Positions 35,430 to 44,143 of a DNA stretch of 64,000 bases are shown piece after piece. The DNA is taken from the NCBI RefSeq assembly GCF_003063645.1, contig NZ_NESJ01000012.1:1-64000 (forward strand), written 5' to 3'. The stretch comes from Limnohabitans sp. 2KL-51 (GTDB lineage Bacteria > Pseudomonadota > Gammaproteobacteria > Burkholderiales > Burkholderiaceae_C). The position numbers were made by a program, and so were the translations under genes. Each line of letters begins with the position of its first letter. Position 1 is the stretch's first letter. A model generated the notes under the pieces. It had not been told where the DNA came from. It saw nothing but the letters and a program-made list of their open reading frames with translations, and ran no database searches.

Positions 35430-35583
35430 TGCGTATTCCAGAACCTATTGACCATCCGCTCCAATCCCTCGTGACCATCAATTCCAGTCAAAGCTGACCA
35501 CTCAGTCCAGCAAGTTGACCAAAGAAAAAAGTATGTCGATTTGACCAGATAGTAGTCAGACTGACATGGTCAATCTGACTACT
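35430..35583 (+). repeat. IS21 left end with TGACCA repeats and a hairpin
   Basis: After the terminal 12 bases, TGACCA occurs five times (near 35449, 35472, 35496, 35515 and 35542), typical of the multiple transposase sites at IS21 ends. An inverted repeat AGTAGTCAGA/TCTGACTACT (35551-35560, 35574-35583) follows, close to the istB stop, and may block transcription. Confidence 0.75.
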
Positions 35584-35590
35584 CAGACTA

Positions 35591-36343
35591 TCAGCTGGAT
35601 TGCATTTTTTTGCGAGCCATTGTTTTTCGCATGGACTCCCCTTTCAGAGATAACCGATGCGATTGATGCACCACGCGATCCAATATCGCATCAGCCAACG
35701 TGGGATCAGGAAAGAACCCATGCCATTGGTCAGTTGGGTATTGCGTTGTAATGAGCAATGATCCTGTGCGCATTCGCCGATCAATCACATCAAGCAAGAA
35801 CTGCGACGCATGTTGATTCATCTCACCCAAACCCAGATCGTCAAGTATCAACATACTTGGTTTGCTCAATGACAGCTTCAGAGCGGGCAATGAGCCATCA
35901 AGCAATGACTCTGTGATTGCCCCATAAAGATCACTGGCGCGATAGAACAGGACTGGCATTTTTAGCCTGCACGCCTGCTGGCCAAATGCACACGCAAGCC
36001 ACGTCTTACCAACACCCGTAGCGCCTTGGATGATCAGATTTTGCTGACGCCTTATCCAATCACAGCTTGCCAAAGATGCCAACTGTGCCTTGTCTAGTCC
36101 ACGGTTTACCTTGTATTCCACATCCTCAAATGAAGCCAATTCAGGCATCCCTGCGCCTCGGATCAAACGCTTCAACTTTCGGCCCTCTCGCTCGGATGCC
36201 TCGTGATCAACAAGCATTGCAAAGCGATCATCAAAACTGACATCATGCAATTTGGGTTGCTGAAGCTGCATGTCGTAAGCATCAGCCATTGGAACGAGCT
36301 TGAGCTCTCGAAGGCGAGCGATGGTTTGTTGCGTGCTGCTCAT
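35591..36343 (-). CDS. istB: IS21 family helper ATPase IstB
   Basis: IstB is the AAA+ ATPase that assembles on DNA and activates the IS21 transposase. The 250-residue length is normal. Walker A is GATGVGKTWLACAFGQQ, Walker B is LLILDDLGLGE-like (SMLILDDLGLGEMN), and TTQYPTDQWHGFFPDPTLAD is the family C-terminal motif. Its ATG overlaps the istA stop by 4 bases. Confidence 0.95.
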   Translation of the reverse strand: MSSTQQTIARLRELKLVPMADAYDMQLQQPKLHDVSFDDRFAMLVDHEASEREGRKLKRLIRGAGMPELASFEDVEYKVNRGLDKAQLASLASCDWIRRQQNLIIQGATGVGKTWLACAFGQQACRLKMPVLFYRASDLYGAITESLLDGSLPALKLSLSKPSMLILDDLGLGEMNQHASQFLLDVIDRRMRTGSLLITTQYPTDQWHGFFPDPTLADAILDRVVHQSHRLSLKGESMRKTMARKKMQSS

Positions 36344-37878
36344 GCTGATTCTCCAAAATAACTAGGACCACGCAATTCACCAATGATTTTGACTTTGGGT
36401 GCTTGAGTGATAGAAAAACGTTTGTCTGCATCCTCTTTGAGGATGGATGTGATGCTGCGAAGTGAGGTGATATTCAATGGCATCGCGTAGGCGCAGACCT
36501 CTTCAAATCGGGCCTCACCGTAGTCCCTTGCGAGATCACGCATTCGTCGTGCAGCTTTGACGCCGTTTGTGATGTCGCTTCGGTTTTCAAGTTGATGCCG
36601 AATCATCAACTCCACATTGCCGCCGACGTTCATCGCCCATGCCAACAATGCCCGAGGTTCGGCATCAAGCACTCGGCTGTGTATGACGGGCCGATGCTCT
36701 GGTATCGTTCTGGCATTTCCTTGTATCTCAATCAAAGGGTGAAGGGCAACCCTTCGACCTCGGTGGAAAATTTCAATCACAGTGGCTGTAAACCTGAGGT
36801 CCACGCTTTCTCGTGCAAGCGTGTGAGGCACTGAATAGAAGCGTCTTTGATGTTCGACGTGATAGTCATCCTGTACCCTGACGCTATATCGCCAATCACT
36901 CAATTCAAATGCCGTTCCAGGCAATGGCTTGAGGCTCGCTTTTTCTGTTTCCAAAAAGCGATCCAATCGACAGCCAGGGAGCCGTTTAAATGGATGGCGA
37001 TTCATTTCTTCGGCCTTGATCCGGAGTTCTGCATTCAACTCGGCAAGGCTTAAGAAAATGCGATCACGAAGTGAAAACAAAGCCCATCGTTGAGCGATTT
37101 GCACTCCCACTTCAGCCTTGGCTTTGTGTTTGGGTTTTCGTGCCCCCGTTGGTAAAGGTGCCGTGTCGTAATGGCTCAGGCAATCTCTGTAGGCGGGGTT
37201 GATCACCGTTCGATCCCGTTCACGCCGCCAAACGGCCGCTTTAAGGTTGTCGCTGACGACCCACTCTGGCACACCACCCAGAGCCTCGAAACAATTAGCG
37301 TGACATTTCAGCCAGTCTTTGGTGGTCTGACTCGCCGTAGCTTCGATGTACGTGTAGTTTGAGTACCCAAGCACAGCCACAAAGATTTGAGCAAAGGTCG
37401 ATGGGCCACCGTTTTGATCTCGGATTTCAACGGTCCGGCCCGCAAAATCCACAAACAGCTTTTCAACTGGTCGGTGCGTGCGTCGCATCACCACATGTTG
37501 ATTTTTTGTCCAAGCTCTATAGAGCATGGCAAATTGTGAGTAGCCCACCCCGTCGGGGGTGGTCTCGCGCCACTCTCGCCAAAGACGCTCCAGAGTTGCG
37601 TCGGGTCGCCGCATTTCGGCATGAATCAATTCACAATCTGGATGCGTCTTGAGTTGCGCAATAGATCGATCTTGGGTTCCAAGTGCTGCCCGCCAGGCAT
37701 CATCATCTAACGGCGAAAGCTCTTGCCAACTCAAGCCAGAGGCATCCACTTGCTGTCGAAATTTTCGGATCGTGTCGTGGTGCGTCCCTGTTGTTCTTGA
37801 AATTGCTCGGTGAGCCAACGTCGGGTCATAAAAGTGCTGGCGTGCAATGTCACGCTGCAAATGAACGGGTAGCCTCAT
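36340..37878 (-). CDS. istA: IS21 family transposase IstA
   Basis: The 512-residue transposase has an N-terminal helix-turn-helix region (HLQRDIARQHFYDPTLAHRA). The rve catalytic core has Asp in KLFVDFAGRTVEIRD, Asp in PEWVVSDNLKAAV and Glu in HKAKAEVGVQIAQRW, so the DDE triad looks intact. A C-terminal barrel follows. It is coupled to istB. No IS21-type terminus is found in the 200 bases upstream of its start, which is unusual because the right end normally lies there. Confidence 0.95.
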   Translation of the reverse strand: MRLPVHLQRDIARQHFYDPTLAHRAISRTTGTHHDTIRKFRQQVDASGLSWQELSPLDDDAWRAALGTQDRSIAQLKTHPDCELIHAEMRRPDATLERLWREWRETTPDGVGYSQFAMLYRAWTKNQHVVMRRTHRPVEKLFVDFAGRTVEIRDQNGGPSTFAQIFVAVLGYSNYTYIEATASQTTKDWLKCHANCFEALGGVPEWVVSDNLKAAVWRRERDRTVINPAYRDCLSHYDTAPLPTGARKPKHKAKAEVGVQIAQRWALFSLRDRIFLSLAELNAELRIKAEEMNRHPFKRLPGCRLDRFLETEKASLKPLPGTAFELSDWRYSVRVQDDYHVEHQRRFYSVPHTLARESVDLRFTATVIEIFHRGRRVALHPLIEIQGNARTIPEHRPVIHSRVLDAEPRALLAWAMNVGGNVELMIRHQLENRSDITNGVKAARRMRDLARDYGEARFEEVCAYAMPLNITSLRSITSILKEDADKRFSITQAPKVKIIGELRGPSYFGESA

Positions 37879-38021
37879 GGGCTGCTCCTTTGGTCAAACG
37901 AGTGCAGGAGGCATGCACTCGGGGTGAGTTAACCCACTCCCGCCCACTTGACATGAGGGGATGCTCGACCGATACTCCAACCCACAAGGTACTACTTGAT
38001 TCGGCTTCGGTCGGACGCTAG

Positions 38022-38047
38022 GCCCGAGGTGTCCGCCTCGGGCTTTT
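38022..38047 (+). terminator. intrinsic terminator upstream of istA
   Basis: GCCCGAGG pairs with CCTCGGGC (38022-38029, 38036-38043) around TGTCCG and is followed by TTTT. It points right, away from istA, so it would stop transcripts antisense to istAB. The rest of 37879-38098 holds no gene. Confidence 0.75.
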
Positions 38048-38098
38048 GCGTTTCTGGGTGGCTAGATTTAGCGTCGTTCTGGTTTTTTCCTCCTCGTT

Positions 38099-38362
38099 TT
38101 ATTCAGTGCTAGACGTGATCCGTGCCTGCGCAAGCCAGTGGGCGACATCTCTGGTGAGTGCATAAAAACCTCGTCGATGTGGCAACGTGAACAGCGTTAC
38201 GGCGACTTGACCACGGTATCTGGCTTGTCTTAGCCCCGCCACACTGGCGTGTCCCAGAGCGTTGGCCAACCGCAGGCCTCCCAGCAGTGGGCCATGGGTT
38301 TGCTCCATTTCTGTTTTCAATTTTTCAGCCAAGGTGCCTGGCTCGCATGAACTCGTGGTCAT
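38099..38362 (-). CDS. small protein of unknown function inside the IS21 unit
   Basis: The 87-residue protein (start MTTSSCEPGTLAEKLKTEME, ribosome binding site AGAGAG) contains GPLLGGLRLANALGHASVAG and ends with HRRGFYALTRDVAHWLAQAR. The pattern looks like a small DNA-binding or plasmid-type protein with a winged-helix feel, but I do not recognise a named family. A longer reading frame to 38482 exists but runs into the divergent gene's leader. It is divergent from the 247-residue orphan. Confidence 0.5.
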   Translation of the reverse strand: MTTSSCEPGTLAEKLKTEMEQTHGPLLGGLRLANALGHASVAGLRQARYRGQVAVTLFTLPHRRGFYALTRDVAHWLAQARITSSTE

Positions 38363-38451
38363 TTGTTCGGGTCTCTCTACGGTTGTCACGCAGTGTTTCC
38401 GAAAGTTAGCAATTGTGGAACCCGAACGGATAATCGGAGTTTCTGTACACC

Positions 38452-39195
38452 ATGACCATGCCCACCTTTTTGCAACCGCCAAAGCCGGGTCGCCCCAAGC
38501 GAAATCCGATTGATGTCTTGCGCACGAAGGTCTGGTTTTATGCCGTCAAAGCCAGGTCGGGTTTGCCAAGTGCCTACGCCATTGAGTTGGCAATAGAGCC
38601 GTCCATCGTTAAACACAAAGAGGCAGGGGTGGTACGCCCGCGTAAATGGGATGGCTATCAAACGGGTTTGCGTGTCCCGCGAAGAATGGTCGGCAAGCCA
38701 TATTCAGTTGATATTGCCGATCAAAACTATCCCGGTACTGCGTCCTACTTTGATTCGCCTATTTGGGCTGTGTTGCGTGGGGATCAGCTCAATCAGAGAT
38801 GGATTGACGATCAGCTGAAAGCATTAGCCCCTGCTATCACGGATCTCCTGATGGTTTCAGCACCTCCAATGCTTCAGGCCATCCCGCAACCAGATCGTTT
38901 CCAGAAATTTGATGAAAAAACGGCCTATCGGTTGGCAGAAATCGGAACATTTGAAGCGTTGGTTGCGCTCATCTTGCTCGTCAAAAAATCAGAATTGATT
39001 TCCTCTCAAGAGTTACGAGAGTTGGCGCTTAACGCTTACCACCATTGCCAGTCTTGGGTGAAGGTGTTGCCAGAGATTGCGCCTATCGCACTCGATCTAT
39101 TCCATGAAATTGATCTCAAGTGCAAACACTGGATCTACCCATCCCCTGAATGGCGAATGGAAGTGGTCATCTTCTCCCGTGAGATCAATCGATGA
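38452..39195 (+). CDS. hypothetical protein, mobile-element passenger
   Basis: The 247-residue protein starts MTMPTFLQPPKPGRPKRNPI, with a basic N-terminus. It then has DVLRTKVWFYAVKARSGLPS and KHKEAGVVRPRKWDGYQTGL, followed by mostly helical sequence. No catalytic motif or membrane segment is visible and I do not recognise the family. It lies between istA and the copper genes, divergent from the 87-residue ORF, and IS21-end-like TTGACCA repeats follow it. It may be a passenger of the IS. Confidence 0.6.
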   Translation: MTMPTFLQPPKPGRPKRNPIDVLRTKVWFYAVKARSGLPSAYAIELAIEPSIVKHKEAGVVRPRKWDGYQTGLRVPRRMVGKPYSVDIADQNYPGTASYFDSPIWAVLRGDQLNQRWIDDQLKALAPAITDLLMVSAPPMLQAIPQPDRFQKFDEKTAYRLAEIGTFEALVALILLVKKSELISSQELRELALNAYHHCQSWVKVLPEIAPIALDLFHEIDLKCKHWIYPSPEWRMEVVIFSREINR

Positions 39196-39903
39196 CCCCT
39201 TGGTCGCACATCAAATCAAACCGACATCTGAAACTTGGGCATCTGGTCAATGGTTTTTCTCTGGACCGACCTTGGTCAACCTGGTTTTCAACCAGCGAGG
39301 CCCCCATTACCGCCGTCTTTCTTCAAGGGCCGTTGCTCCCACCCCAGCCAAAAGCAGTCTGACCATAGTCGGCTCGTTTCAAGAGCTTGACAGGCCCAGC
39401 CCGGTCAACCCACGTCTCCCAGATTGGTTTGCCGCGTTGTGCCTCAGCCATTCTTAAACGTGTTTCTGCGTGTGTGGGTTCCAAAATTAGTGTCAGTGGA
39501 CAGTCAATGAGATCAATGGCTTTAACACTAACTCTTCCATGGGTTGGACGGTAGCCCCCCCCCCGCATTTAATGTCAAATTCCTATTTCGCAACACAAAT
39601 TTTGTCAGTCAGCTTCCGACCCATTGCAGCCGGTCACATCTTTTAAGACGTTGACTTGTTTGTAGCGGTTGCTGCCGGTCGTGTCCCGCAGTCATTTGTG
39701 GGCTTTCTGCCAGTAGCGGTCGGTCGATCTTTAACCATCAGGCTCGGCAGCCGGTCAGTTCGGTCATAGGCCAATGACCGCTACCACACATCCTATCCAG
39801 TGCTGACGGATAGGATCCATTGATGCATGGGCCAATTTGCACAACAGGCTATGACGCCCAATGAACAGGGAGCCCTGCACATTTTCGATGCAGCGACGTT
39901 TTC
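39196..39903. other. repeat-bearing gap between IS passenger genes and copper operon
   Basis: This 708-base stretch holds inverted TGACCA/TGGTCA words near 39244-39285 and 39360, which look like an internal or old IS21 end. A run of nine C bases lies near 39550, followed by several GCCGGTC/AGCGGTC words (39628-39780) including the palindrome CGGTCAT-ATGACCG near 39765. A reading frame of 81 codons (39323-39568, minus; contains RLRMAEAQRGKPIWETWVDR) may be a gene fragment, but nothing supports expression. Confidence 0.5.
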
Positions 39904-40248
39904 TTACTGAACTAGCTGGATGTCAGTGACGATCATCTTGCCACCTTCATTGATCACCATAAACTTAATTTTTTCGCCTGGCTTGATGCTGGTCAATAAA
40001 CTCTTATCTTTAGCAGTAAATACCATTGTCATTCCCGGCATATCCATATGTTTGATTTCGCCGTGTTTGATCGTGACCTTGCCAGTTTCGAGATCAATTT
40101 TCTTGACCTCTCCGTCGGTTAAAGACGGCGTCATTTGAGACATGTTCATCTTGCTGTGATCCATGACAGCTTGGGAAAAACTGCTTAAGGGAAGAGCCGC
40201 ACCAATGGTCAATAGTGCAATTGCAATTTTCGTTTGAATATTTTTCAT
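39904..40248 (-). CDS. CusF-like periplasmic copper-binding protein
   Basis: The 114-residue protein has a signal peptide (KIAIALLTIGAALPLSSFSQA) and a CusF-type OB-fold. VKKIDLETGKVTIKHGEIKH supplies the ligand His, and DMPGMTMVF supplies the two Met ligands. CusF binds Cu(I)/Ag(I) and passes it to an efflux pump or oxidase. The conserved Trp before the Met pair in E. coli CusF (NWPEMTM) is Met here. It is the last gene of the six-gene copper operon, 7 bases after its neighbour. Confidence 0.85.
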   Translation of the reverse strand: MKNIQTKIAIALLTIGAALPLSSFSQAVMDHSKMNMSQMTPSLTDGEVKKIDLETGKVTIKHGEIKHMDMPGMTMVFTAKDKSLLTSIKPGEKIKFMVINEGGKMIVTDIQLVQ

Positions 40249-40255
40249 ATTTTCC

Positions 40256-40738
40256 TCATGAGTAAGAGTTAAAAACTTTTGATGATCCGTCTTTTTGGAT
40301 TAGCAAGACTTGATACGCGTCACGCCTTGCGCCGTAGACAGGACCGTCCATTCCAGGAGATCCGATAGGCATCCCCGGAACGGCAAGACCTAACGCTTGT
40401 GGTTTTTCTTTGAGTAAACGTTGAATGTCTTCGGCTGGCACATGCCCCTCAATCACATATCCACCGACCAGAGCTGTATGACATGAAGCGAACTTTTGAG
40501 GCATACCCAGTCGAGCCCGCGCTGCGTTATTACCTTGATCGTTTACTTTCAAAGAAAAATTATTCTTTTCTAAATGAATAATCCAGTCTTTGCAACAGCC
40601 ACAGTTAGGGTCTTTCCAGACTTGTATAGCTATAGCGTTTGGGCTGGCTGCAATAGCAATTGAGGACGAGCACATTGAAGCTATTCCCAACAATAGCAAC
40701 CGCCTCGTTGAATTTTTTGAACTGTTTTTGTCAGTCAT
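40256..40738 (-). CDS. DUF411 domain periplasmic metal-binding protein
   Basis: The 160-residue protein begins MTDKNSSKNSTRRLLLLGIA with a signal segment, followed by the DUF411 domain: VWKDPNCGCCKDWIIHL (CxCC motif), SCHTALVGGYVIEGHVPA and LAVPGMPIGSPGM. DUF411 proteins accompany copper-resistance genes and probably bind copper in the periplasm. The start at 40738 was preferred over a frame reaching 40864 that would overlap the cupredoxin gene. Confidence 0.85.
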   Translation of the reverse strand: MTDKNSSKNSTRRLLLLGIASMCSSSIAIAASPNAIAIQVWKDPNCGCCKDWIIHLEKNNFSLKVNDQGNNAARARLGMPQKFASCHTALVGGYVIEGHVPAEDIQRLLKEKPQALGLAVPGMPIGSPGMDGPVYGARRDAYQVLLIQKDGSSKVFNSYS

Positions 40739-40764
40739 TTCAGCAGCCCTATCCTGTAATGAAA

Positions 40765-41259
40765 TTACTTCTTGCCAACCTTGATCGCGCCCTTCATCCC
40801 AGCTTCGTAGTGGCCTGGCATCAAGCAGGCAAAATTTACGGTTCCAGTCTTCGTGAATTGCCAAACAATTTCGCCTTGCTGTCCTGGAGATAGTGTCACT
40901 TTGCCAGGTTCGTCATGTTCCATATCTGGGAATTTTTTCATCTGCTCCAGATGCTCGAGCAATTCCTTCTGGGTGCCCAGACTCAATTCGTGCTTGACCT
41001 TTCCTTGATTCTTGACAACAAAGCGGACCGTCTCTCCTTGCTTGACCTGAATAGATGAGGGTGTGTAACGCATGTTATCCGTCATATCGACATTGATGGT
41101 CTGCGTTACCTTGGAGGCAACACCTGGTTTGCCAATTGCGGTTTCCTCGTCAGCATGGCCATGCCCACCGGCGTGCTTTCCAGCCGCAAAAGCCGACGCT
41201 GACAGGGTCAGAGCAACCAAAACAAAGATTTGGCGAGAAGTGATGTGCTTGGGTTTCAT
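40765..41259 (-). CDS. cupredoxin (CopI-like copper tolerance protein)
   Basis: The 164-residue protein has a signal peptide (IFVLVALTLSASAFA) and a His-rich start (GKHAGGHGHADE), then a cupredoxin fold. Type 1 copper ligands are visible as His in KVKHELSLG and Cys, His and Met in FACLMPGHYEAGM. The role is likely periplasmic copper binding or electron exchange with the adjacent multicopper oxidase. It lies 22 bases after copA and 26 bases before the DUF411 gene. Confidence 0.85.
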   Translation of the reverse strand: MKPKHITSRQIFVLVALTLSASAFAAGKHAGGHGHADEETAIGKPGVASKVTQTINVDMTDNMRYTPSSIQVKQGETVRFVVKNQGKVKHELSLGTQKELLEHLEQMKKFPDMEHDEPGKVTLSPGQQGEIVWQFTKTGTVNFACLMPGHYEAGMKGAIKVGKK

Positions 41260-41281
41260 TCGTTAACTCCGGAAAAAAAAT

Positions 41282-42709
41282 TCAGTGATTGCTATGTGAT
41301 GAGGGCTTGCGCACCTTGACTTCGGTCGTCTTGGCGGGCATCTGGGCGCGAGGCATGGACTGCCCACCCTCCGCCTTGAAGCGCGCTGGTTCAGTCAACG
41401 GCCCGGTGTACTCATGGGCTACCGTGCCTTCGGGATGCTTGTACCAACCCGGGTCCTTGTAGTCCCCCGGCTTTTGATTACGGCGGACCTTCAGAACGCT
41501 GAACATGCCACCCATTTCGACCGATCCGAAGGGGCCTTGGCCAGTCATCATCGCAGCGGTGTTGTCAGGGATGGGCATTTCCATCTCAGTCATGTCGGCC
41601 ATACCACGCTCACCCATGACCATGTAGTCTGGAATCAGGTTATTGATCTTCTTGGCGATGCCACGGTGATCCACACCAATCAATGTCGGAACGTTATGGC
41701 CCATGGCGTTCATGGTGTGATGGCTTTTGTGACAGTGGAAGGCCCAGTCCCCTTCCTCATCTGCCAGAAACTCGATCTGTCGCATCTGACCGACGGCCAC
41801 ATCGGTCGTCACTTCATGCCAGCGGGTGCTCTTGGGTGTCGGGCCACCGTCCGTACCAGTGACGAGGAACTCATGGCCGTGCAAATGTATGGGGTGATTC
41901 GTCATCGTCAGATTGCCAATGCGAATACGCACCTTGTCGTTCAGGCGAACATTGAGGCTGTCAATGCCTGGAAATATCCGGCTATTCCAGCTCCACAGGT
42001 TGAAGTCCAGCATTGTCATGATCTTGGGGGTGTAGCTGCCCGGATCGATGTCATAGGCGTTGAGTAGGAAGCAGAAGTCTCGCTGGACCTCATCAATCAG
42101 ATCATTCTTGACCTTAGGATGGGTCACCCAAAAGCCCATCATGCCCATGGCCATCTGTGTCATCTCATCAGCATGCGGGTGGTACATGAAGGTGCCAGGC
42201 CGGCGCGCGACGAACTCGTAAACAAACGTCTTGCCGGAGGGAATAGCCGGCTGGTTCAGTCCGGCCACACCGTCCATGCCGTTGGGCAGGCGCTGCCCGT
42301 GCCAGTGAATGGAGGTATGCTCTGGCAGCTTGTTGGTCACGAAGATCCGTACGCGATCGCCCTCGACCACTTCAATCGTGGGCCCCGGGCTCTGGCCGTT
42401 GTAGCCCCAGAGATGGGCTTTAAAGCCAGGGGCCATTTCCCGCACTACTGGTTCGGCGACCAGGTGAAATTCCTTGACGCCTTGATTCATGCGCCATGGC
42501 AAAGTCCATCCATTCAGCGTCACCACCGGGTTGTAGGCGCGTCCGCTGTTGGGGACAAGCGGCGCCATGGTGTTAGGGCTGGTCTGTATTACAGGCTCAG
42601 GCAGAGCGGCCATCGCCACGCGGCTGACCGCGCTGGCGGCCACGGCACCACCAGCAATCCCGGCGTACTTAAAAAAGTCTCTTCTGGAAGTCATCGTTGT
42701 ATCTTTCAT
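41282..42709 (-). CDS. copA: multicopper oxidase, copper resistance (CopA-like)
   Basis: The 475-residue oxidase carries a twin-arginine signal (TSRRDFFKYAGIAGGAVAAS). All copper motifs are present: SIHWHGQRLPNGMDG, MYHPHADE, HPIHLHGHEF and the trinuclear/type 1 motif WAFHCHKSHHTMNAMGHN. It probably oxidises Cu(I) to less toxic Cu(II) in the periplasm. A Met-rich segment (ADMTEMEMPIPDN) may bind extra copper. The ATG follows the TolC-like stop directly, giving translational coupling; an ATG five codons inside is an alternative start. Confidence 0.9.
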   Translation of the reverse strand: MKDTTMTSRRDFFKYAGIAGGAVAASAVSRVAMAALPEPVIQTSPNTMAPLVPNSGRAYNPVVTLNGWTLPWRMNQGVKEFHLVAEPVVREMAPGFKAHLWGYNGQSPGPTIEVVEGDRVRIFVTNKLPEHTSIHWHGQRLPNGMDGVAGLNQPAIPSGKTFVYEFVARRPGTFMYHPHADEMTQMAMGMMGFWVTHPKVKNDLIDEVQRDFCFLLNAYDIDPGSYTPKIMTMLDFNLWSWNSRIFPGIDSLNVRLNDKVRIRIGNLTMTNHPIHLHGHEFLVTGTDGGPTPKSTRWHEVTTDVAVGQMRQIEFLADEEGDWAFHCHKSHHTMNAMGHNVPTLIGVDHRGIAKKINNLIPDYMVMGERGMADMTEMEMPIPDNTAAMMTGQGPFGSVEMGGMFSVLKVRRNQKPGDYKDPGWYKHPEGTVAHEYTGPLTEPARFKAEGGQSMPRAQMPAKTTEVKVRKPSSHSNH

Positions 42710-44143
42710 TCAATGAGGCGCAGCGCCACCGGCTGGCGCACTGGGCATGGCTGCCAGCGGAGTGTTCATCGGTCGCCCGACCAGTGAGGCTTGTAGCGCG
42801 GCATCCGCTAGCCAAAACTGCTGCTCGGCTCCGATCGCAGCCATGACCGTAGAGACCTGATCACGTGAGTCCGCCAGCAACTCGAAGATGCCGATGATCA
42901 TTCCGTTGTAGCGCAGTTGGTTCTCTTCTGAGATCACCTTACGAAGCGGTATCACCTCGTCCCGGTTGTGCCGTGCAATGTCATAAGCCGTGCGATAGGA
43001 TGAGTAGCTTTCTCGCAAGCTTGAACCCGCCGAGCGGACGGTCGCCTCAAGCTGATTGGCTGCGGCCAAGGTGCGTGCGTTCATGGCATCGCGCTGCATG
43101 CCCCCCCAATCAAAGATGGGCAGGCGTACCGCGATTTCATACCCTCGCGCTACGCTGCGCTCACCCGCCACGCTGTTCGTGCTGGTGTTGCGCATGGCCC
43201 TCAGTTCAATGTCGGTGATGCTGGTGACCATGTTCAAACCCTGGGCTCTGGCGGAAGCATCCAGTGTGCTTTGGGCAAGACGGATGTCGAGGCGGTTACG
43301 CGTAGCAAACGTCGCAACGCCCTGCGGATCGAGCGCCTGTTTGGGTAGTTCAGGCAAGCGGTCCGGCAGTTTGAGCATCTGGGCCTGTTGGGCATCCAGA
43401 CCGAGTACGCGTACGAACTCTTCGCGGGCAGCAGTTACTTGGTGAGTTGCTGTTGCCAATCGGGTCCCTGCGTCCGCATAGAAGGCCTGCTCACGAGCCC
43501 GTGTGAGGCGATTGAAGTTGCCTATGGCCTGCATCCTGCGAGCCAGTTCGGCACTCGCTGCAGCGCTTTCATACACCTGCTTGGCATACTGAAGCGTCTG
43601 TTGGGCAGCCACGGCGCGGACCCATGCCTGGCGCACGCGGGTGACCTGGTCGACCACATCACTCGACAGTCGCAGATGGGCCACTTCGATGCGACGGTTG
43701 GCGATTCCCTGGCGACTAGGGAGGGTCAGAATATCGAGCAGACCAAAGGAAAGCGCACGGTTTAACTCCAGCGCATCACCGGCCACCATGCGTTCCAGGG
43801 AGAAGACCGGGTTTGCAATCGTGCCCACTTGTGCCGCATCTGCGGACTCCGCCCAACCTTGAGCCAGCAACGCCTGGAGCGATGGGCTGTTGACGAGCGC
43901 CAGCTGGACCGCCTCGCGCTGACCCAGAATGTTTTGAAGCAGCTTCTGGGCCGCCTGCGCACGCTGTTCGCGCTCATCGGCAGTCCGCGCGAGAGAAATC
44001 TGCCCTTCGGCAAAACTCTTGGCCTCCTCGTTCACCCGGGCAACGTTTTGTTCGAGGCTAACAGTGGCGCAACCGGCAAGCGTGGCCAAGGCGATCGCGG
44101 ATAGCGCCAGTTTCCCTAGCGAGGTGCTTGGGATGCGCTTCAT
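42710..44143 (-). CDS. TolC-family outer membrane protein of the copper operon
   Basis: The 477-residue protein has a lipoprotein signal (ALATLAGCATVS) and two outer-membrane efflux repeats with long helices (VARVNEEAKSFAEGQISLAR onwards). It belongs to the CusC/CzcC type and would form the outer-membrane channel. No RND pump or adaptor lies in this operon, so it either serves the czc pump or acts with the oxidase. It overlaps the upstream small gene by 4 bases. Confidence 0.85.
   Translation of the reverse strand: MKRIPSTSLGKLALSAIALATLAGCATVSLEQNVARVNEEAKSFAEGQISLARTADEREQRAQAAQKLLQNILGQREAVQLALVNSPSLQALLAQGWAESADAAQVGTIANPVFSLERMVAGDALELNRALSFGLLDILTLPSRQGIANRRIEVAHLRLSSDVVDQVTRVRQAWVRAVAAQQTLQYAKQVYESAAASAELARRMQAIGNFNRLTRAREQAFYADAGTRLATATHQVTAAREEFVRVLGLDAQQAQMLKLPDRLPELPKQALDPQGVATFATRNRLDIRLAQSTLDASARAQGLNMVTSITDIELRAMRNTSTNSVAGERSVARGYEIAVRLPIFDWGGMQRDAMNARTLAAANQLEATVRSAGSSLRESYSSYRTAYDIARHNRDEVIPLRKVISEENQLRYNGMIIGIFELLADSRDQVSTVMAAIGAEQQFWLADAALQASLVGRPMNTPLAAMPSAPAGGAAPH

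Noticed and set aside
37879..38100. A normal IS21 right end close to istA
   Set aside because: No TGCGTATTCCAG-like terminus or TGACCA series was found here; the matching terminus is at 47470-47481.
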